Assembly (NCBI GenBank): GCA_047608975.1
Contig: JBLFYM010000007.1
Coordinates: forward strand, 1-64,000
Source: GCA-2715965 sp047608975
GTDB lineage: Bacteria > Verrucomicrobiota > Verrucomicrobiia > Limisphaerales > JAYPXF01
Reading direction: 5' to 3'
Length of the DNA: 64,000 nucleotides
Numbering within the stretch: the stretch's first letter is position 1; every line of letters starts with the position of its first letter. A program made the position numbers and the translations under genes. Shown here in pieces: positions 61,240 to 64,000 of the stretch. The notes below the pieces were generated by a model, which was given only the letters and a program-made list of their open reading frames with translations, did no database searches and was not told the origin of the DNA.

Positions 61240-62850
61240 ATGCTGACGATCCGCGATCTGAAAAAGTCGTTTGGTGGCCGAACCCTGTTCGAGGGCGCCA
61301 CCATGCAAATCAACTACGGTGACTGTGCCGCCCTAGTGGGCCCCAACGGTGCCGGCAAATCCACCCTCTTTAACCTTATCCTGCGCGAAGACACGGCGGA
61401 CGAAGGCGAAGTGGAGCGGGACGAATGGACCATGATCGGCTACCTCCCGCAGGAGAGCGAACCCGCCGGAGACGAAACCGTGATCGAAGTTGCGACCGGA
61501 CGTGCCGGCGAGCTTGAGTCATTGGAGAAACAGTTGGCAGAACTCGAAGCCGCCGGCGATGTCGCTTCCCCCAGCTACTACGAAGCGCAGGGCAAACACG
61601 ACGCACTTGTGAACCCCCAGCTTGAGGCCAAGGCCAAGAAGATGCTCGCGGGTCTGGGATACAAGGAAGGTGACTTCGACCGCCCCGCCCGTGAAATGAG
61701 CGGCGGCTGGATGATGCGCGCCCACCTCGCCCGCATTCTGGCGATGGAACCCGATCTCCTGATGCTGGACGAGCCGACCAATCATCTCGATCTCGTTTCG
61801 CTGCTCTGGCTGCAGGCCTATCTCAAGGGCTTTGGCGGCGCGCTGCTCATGATTTCTCATGATCGCGAATTCATGGATGTCCTGACCAAGGACGTCTACG
61901 AGATATCCAACAAGAAACTGACTTCTTACAAGGGCAACTACTCCGATTATCTCCGGCAACGCGAGGAGAACTACGAGCGGAACATGGCCAGCTACAAGAA
62001 TCAGCAGAAGGAGATCAAGGCCCTGCAGGATTTCGCCGATCGCTTCCGTTCAGTTTCTTCGAAGGCCGCCCAGGCGCAGAGCAAGCTCAAGCAGATTGAG
62101 CGGATGGACAAGCTGGAGAAACCCATCACGCCGCGCAAACCCTTCCGCTTTCAGTTCCCGCAACCCGCCCGGGTTGGCCAACGCGCGATCATGCTCGAAG
62201 GCATTCATCAGGCTTACGGCGATGTCAAAGTCTATGAAGGGATCGATCTGGTCATCGAACGTGCCGATCGCATCGCGCTGGTGGGACCGAATGGCTCAGG
62301 AAAATCGACGCTGATGAAAATTCTCGCGAACGAGTTGGAGTTCCAGCAGGGCACCCGCAAGGAAGGGCACAACGCCCGGATCGGTTACTTCAGCCAGCAT
62401 CGTTCCGCGACGCTTGATCCGAACAATACGGTCTTGGATGAAGTCATGCTGGCTTCGGACATGATCAAAGAACAGGACGCCCGCGCGATTCTGGGTTCCT
62501 TCATGTTTCCAAGGGAAGAGATCTACAAGAAGACACCGATTCTCAGTGGCGGTGAAAAGAGTCGTCTCAACCTGGTGAAGTTTCTGGTCGATCCGCCCAA
62601 CGTCCTGCTTATGGACGAACCGACGACGCACCTGGATATTCTGACCGTGGAATCACTCATCCTCGCACTCGAACACTTTGAAGGAACGCTCGTGTTTATT
62701 TCTCACGACGTGCACTTCATTCGCAAGATCGCCGCCAAGGTGATCCATGTGAACGAAGGCAGGCTCAAATTCTACTCAGGTGACTACGATTACTTTCTCG
62801 AGAAAACGGGGTCTGCAAACGATCCGCGCGCCGCACTGACTTCGCACTGA
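61240..62850 (+). CDS. ABC-F subfamily ATPase, ribosome-associated
   Basis: Two ABC domains in one chain of 536 residues, without membrane segments: Walker A GPNGAGKST (first) and GPNGSGKST (second), signatures EMSGGWMMRAHLAR and LSGGEKSRLNLVKF, Walker B LLMLDEPTNHLD and VLLMDEPTTHLD. The linker between them (about 240-310; KALQDFADRFRSVSSKAAQAQSKLKQIERMDKLEKP) is the long helical hairpin that reaches into the ribosome in this family. The likely role is translation quality control or antibiotic protection; which subgroup cannot be told. It follows mqnA by 13 bases. Confidence 0.94.
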   Translation: MLTIRDLKKSFGGRTLFEGATMQINYGDCAALVGPNGAGKSTLFNLILREDTADEGEVERDEWTMIGYLPQESEPAGDETVIEVATGRAGELESLEKQLAELEAAGDVASPSYYEAQGKHDALVNPQLEAKAKKMLAGLGYKEGDFDRPAREMSGGWMMRAHLARILAMEPDLLMLDEPTNHLDLVSLLWLQAYLKGFGGALLMISHDREFMDVLTKDVYEISNKKLTSYKGNYSDYLRQREENYERNMASYKNQQKEIKALQDFADRFRSVSSKAAQAQSKLKQIERMDKLEKPITPRKPFRFQFPQPARVGQRAIMLEGIHQAYGDVKVYEGIDLVIERADRIALVGPNGSGKSTLMKILANELEFQQGTRKEGHNARIGYFSQHRSATLDPNNTVLDEVMLASDMIKEQDARAILGSFMFPREEIYKKTPILSGGEKSRLNLVKFLVDPPNVLLMDEPTTHLDILTVESLILALEHFEGTLVFISHDVHFIRKIAAKVIHVNEGRLKFYSGDYDYFLEKTGSANDPRAALTSH

Positions 62851-62871
62851 TGAGCGCGATTTAAGGGCTGA

Positions 62872-63537
62872 TCAGTCGGAATAGTAATCCTCCGCGATCT
62901 CCCGTGGTATACCCGCTGCCTCGAGCAGCTGGATCTGCGTTTTGGCAAATTCAGCCCACTCGCTGACGAGAATGGATTTATGGCTGCCGTCCCTGAACCC
63001 AACCTCGCGGACGAGAGGAGCTGACATGCGCGCGAATCCGTGGAGGTGGTCACCAGGGGAAGGTGTTCGATCAAACAGAAGCGCGATTTCGTGTGAGTTT
63101 GACTCTGAAAGGCCCTGAACATAGATGCGGCCACACGCGGCTTCGTTAACGTCAGTGCCATTCGCACGAGCGTTCTCAAACACGGCGGTCGAATGACCGG
63201 GGCCGGTAAACGAAGGCAACCACGCATGCTGGACCAGCAACAGCGCGTCTCCGAAACCGTTCGTGTGATAGGGGAACCTGCCGCCGTGATCAGATGCGTA
63301 GATCAGCAGGCTAGAGCCCGCCTGCGTGATGCAGTGCTCGTGAGACAGGAATGATTCCCCGAATACCAACGGGTGCGCCCGGTGATATCGCGAGAATGCG
63401 ATTCCGCAGACGGCTGCCAGAAGCAAGGCAACTGCGGTTCCAATCCGCACCCACCGCCTTCGCCAAAACGGTGTCGAGGGTGTCGACCCATCCTTGGCTG
63501 CCATTGGTTCGCTTTTAGTTTTTGAATTCTCTCCCAT
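62872..63537 (-). CDS. Membrane-anchored protein with pseudopilin-like C-terminal region
   Basis: ATG 63537 (MGENSKTKSEPMAAKDG...) is preferred over the open extension to 63627. A single hydrophobic segment (about residues 31-47, GTAVALLLAAVCGIAF) follows the basic stretch WRRRW, so the protein is inner-membrane anchored with its C terminus outside. The C-terminal part has SLLIYASDHGGRFPYH and a final AAGIPREIAEDYYSD. This resembles the Y-x-x-D-x-x-G-x-F-P layout of pseudopilin-like proteins common in planctomycetes and verrucomicrobia, but the prepilin cleavage site is not seen. It converges with the ABC-F gene. Confidence 0.7.
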   Translation of the reverse strand: MGENSKTKSEPMAAKDGSTPSTPFWRRRWVRIGTAVALLLAAVCGIAFSRYHRAHPLVFGESFLSHEHCITQAGSSLLIYASDHGGRFPYHTNGFGDALLLVQHAWLPSFTGPGHSTAVFENARANGTDVNEAACGRIYVQGLSESNSHEIALLFDRTPSPGDHLHGFARMSAPLVREVGFRDGSHKSILVSEWAEFAKTQIQLLEAAGIPREIAEDYYSD

Positions 63538-63664
63538 AGAATATTCGCGATCACGATACGTGAACGTTTCGTGATTTTCGATCTCCCGATTTACGACGCG
63601 TAGCGCCCAGCTTGAGGAAAATTGCAAACCGGGAAATCAAAAATACGCGTAATGGGCGTGGGAT

Positions 63665-64000
63665 TTAACCGGGCTGATCCTCGGGTGGATTGAGGATTGT
63701 GATGCTGCCGGACACGAGGCGGGGGAGTGAAAACCAAAACGTCCCGCCGCCGCCGCTGAGTTCCTGCTCGACGGAGAACTCCTCCCCGCGCATCGCCCGG
63801 AGCCATTGTTCGGAGATGCTTTCCAGCTGCTGCGGATGGTTGGTGAGTACGTCGGCGATCCGCATGCCCTGACGGATTCGGACTGAGAAACGGTTTTCGA
63901 ATTCCCTTTGGAACGCGGAGTTAATGGAGAGAAACCGGTATTTCAGGTCTAGTCCCACGATCGGATCGCGGTTGCCTTTCAGAATTCCTTTCAGCCGGTC
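63665..64000 (-). CDS. PAS-domain protein, 5' part off the window
   Basis: The frame is open to the right edge and ends at 63665. It encodes RDPIVGLDLKYRFLSINSAFQREFENRFSVRI, a PAS-domain core, followed by GEEFSVEQELSGGGGTFWFSLPRLV. PAS domains bind small ligands or sense redox and light and usually belong to kinases or cyclases; here the PAS domain is at the C-terminal end, so the enzymatic part, if any, precedes it outside the window. Confidence 0.75.
   Translation of the reverse strand, partial: DRLKGILKGNRDPIVGLDLKYRFLSINSAFQREFENRFSVRIRQGMRIADVLTNHPQQLESISEQWLRAMRGEEFSVEQELSGGGGTFWFSLPRLVSGSITILNPPEDQPG

Overview
The window looks like chromosomal DNA of a Verrucomicrobiota bacterium, most likely a Pedosphaera/Limisphaera-type lineage (subdivision 3). 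This is an inference from gene content. Lysine and cell-wall precursor synthesis uses the LL-diaminopimelate aminotransferase DapL. Menaquinone is made by the futalosine route (mqnE, mqnA). IspH is of the long, plant/cyanobacterial-like type. There are sulfatases, a PQQ-type propeller, Gfo/Idh/MocA and Tat-exported sugar-isomerase-like proteins, an OmcB-like DUF11 lipoprotein, and giant secreted proteins that end in a recurrent 'W...RYYR' module. No rRNA, tRNA, CRISPR array, insertion sequence or prophage was seen.

Layout. 1-11.3 kb: the 3' end of a secretin gene, then four secreted-protein genes coupled by 1-4 base overlaps (a seven-bladed propeller protein, two proteins of unknown function, and a PPC/InlB-like multidomain protein). 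11.3-17.9 kb: a small lipoprotein, dapL, a DUF11 lipoprotein with a strong terminator, an orphan pair of oligopeptide ABC permeases, and recF. 17.9-22.8 kb: a secreted catabolic cluster (PQQ-like propeller, sulfatase, unknown protein) divergent from a second sulfatase. 23.1-34.0 kb: one 3637-residue secreted protein with a matrixin-like zinc protease domain, seven choice-of-anchor-D-like repeats and a long array of Ig, YGT and MBG modules. 34.0-41.5 kb: leuS between two Tat-exported TIM-barrel proteins, then a secreted fusion of a D-aminoacylase-like amidohydrolase with a serine beta-lactamase-type domain. 41.6-46.9 kb (minus strand): a NarL-type two-component pair, an OvoA-C-terminal-like methyltransferase coupled to an M29-like aminopeptidase, and a DUF1853 protein. 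47.0-56.4 kb (plus strand): ispH, dGTPase, an EgtD-like methyltransferase, a HAD phosphatase, a hybrid histidine kinase, an ECF sigma factor with a coupled transmembrane anti-sigma-like protein, and a GT-C-like membrane protein. 56.4-58.8 kb (minus strand): an oxidoreductase translationally coupled to a gene broken by a frameshift, followed by a truncated second copy of that gene. 59.2-62.9 kb: mqnE, mqnA and an ABC-F ATPase. The right edge holds a pseudopilin-like membrane protein and part of a PAS-domain protein.

The main theme is export: large modular proteins, lipoproteins and Tat substrates, plus a secretin that could be their outer-membrane exit, mixed with ordinary housekeeping genes. 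The strongest candidates for something little described are the coupled four-gene secreted operon behind the secretin, the giant matrixin-like protein, the amidohydrolase/beta-lactamase fusion, and the sigma/anti-sigma pair with an unusual periplasmic domain.
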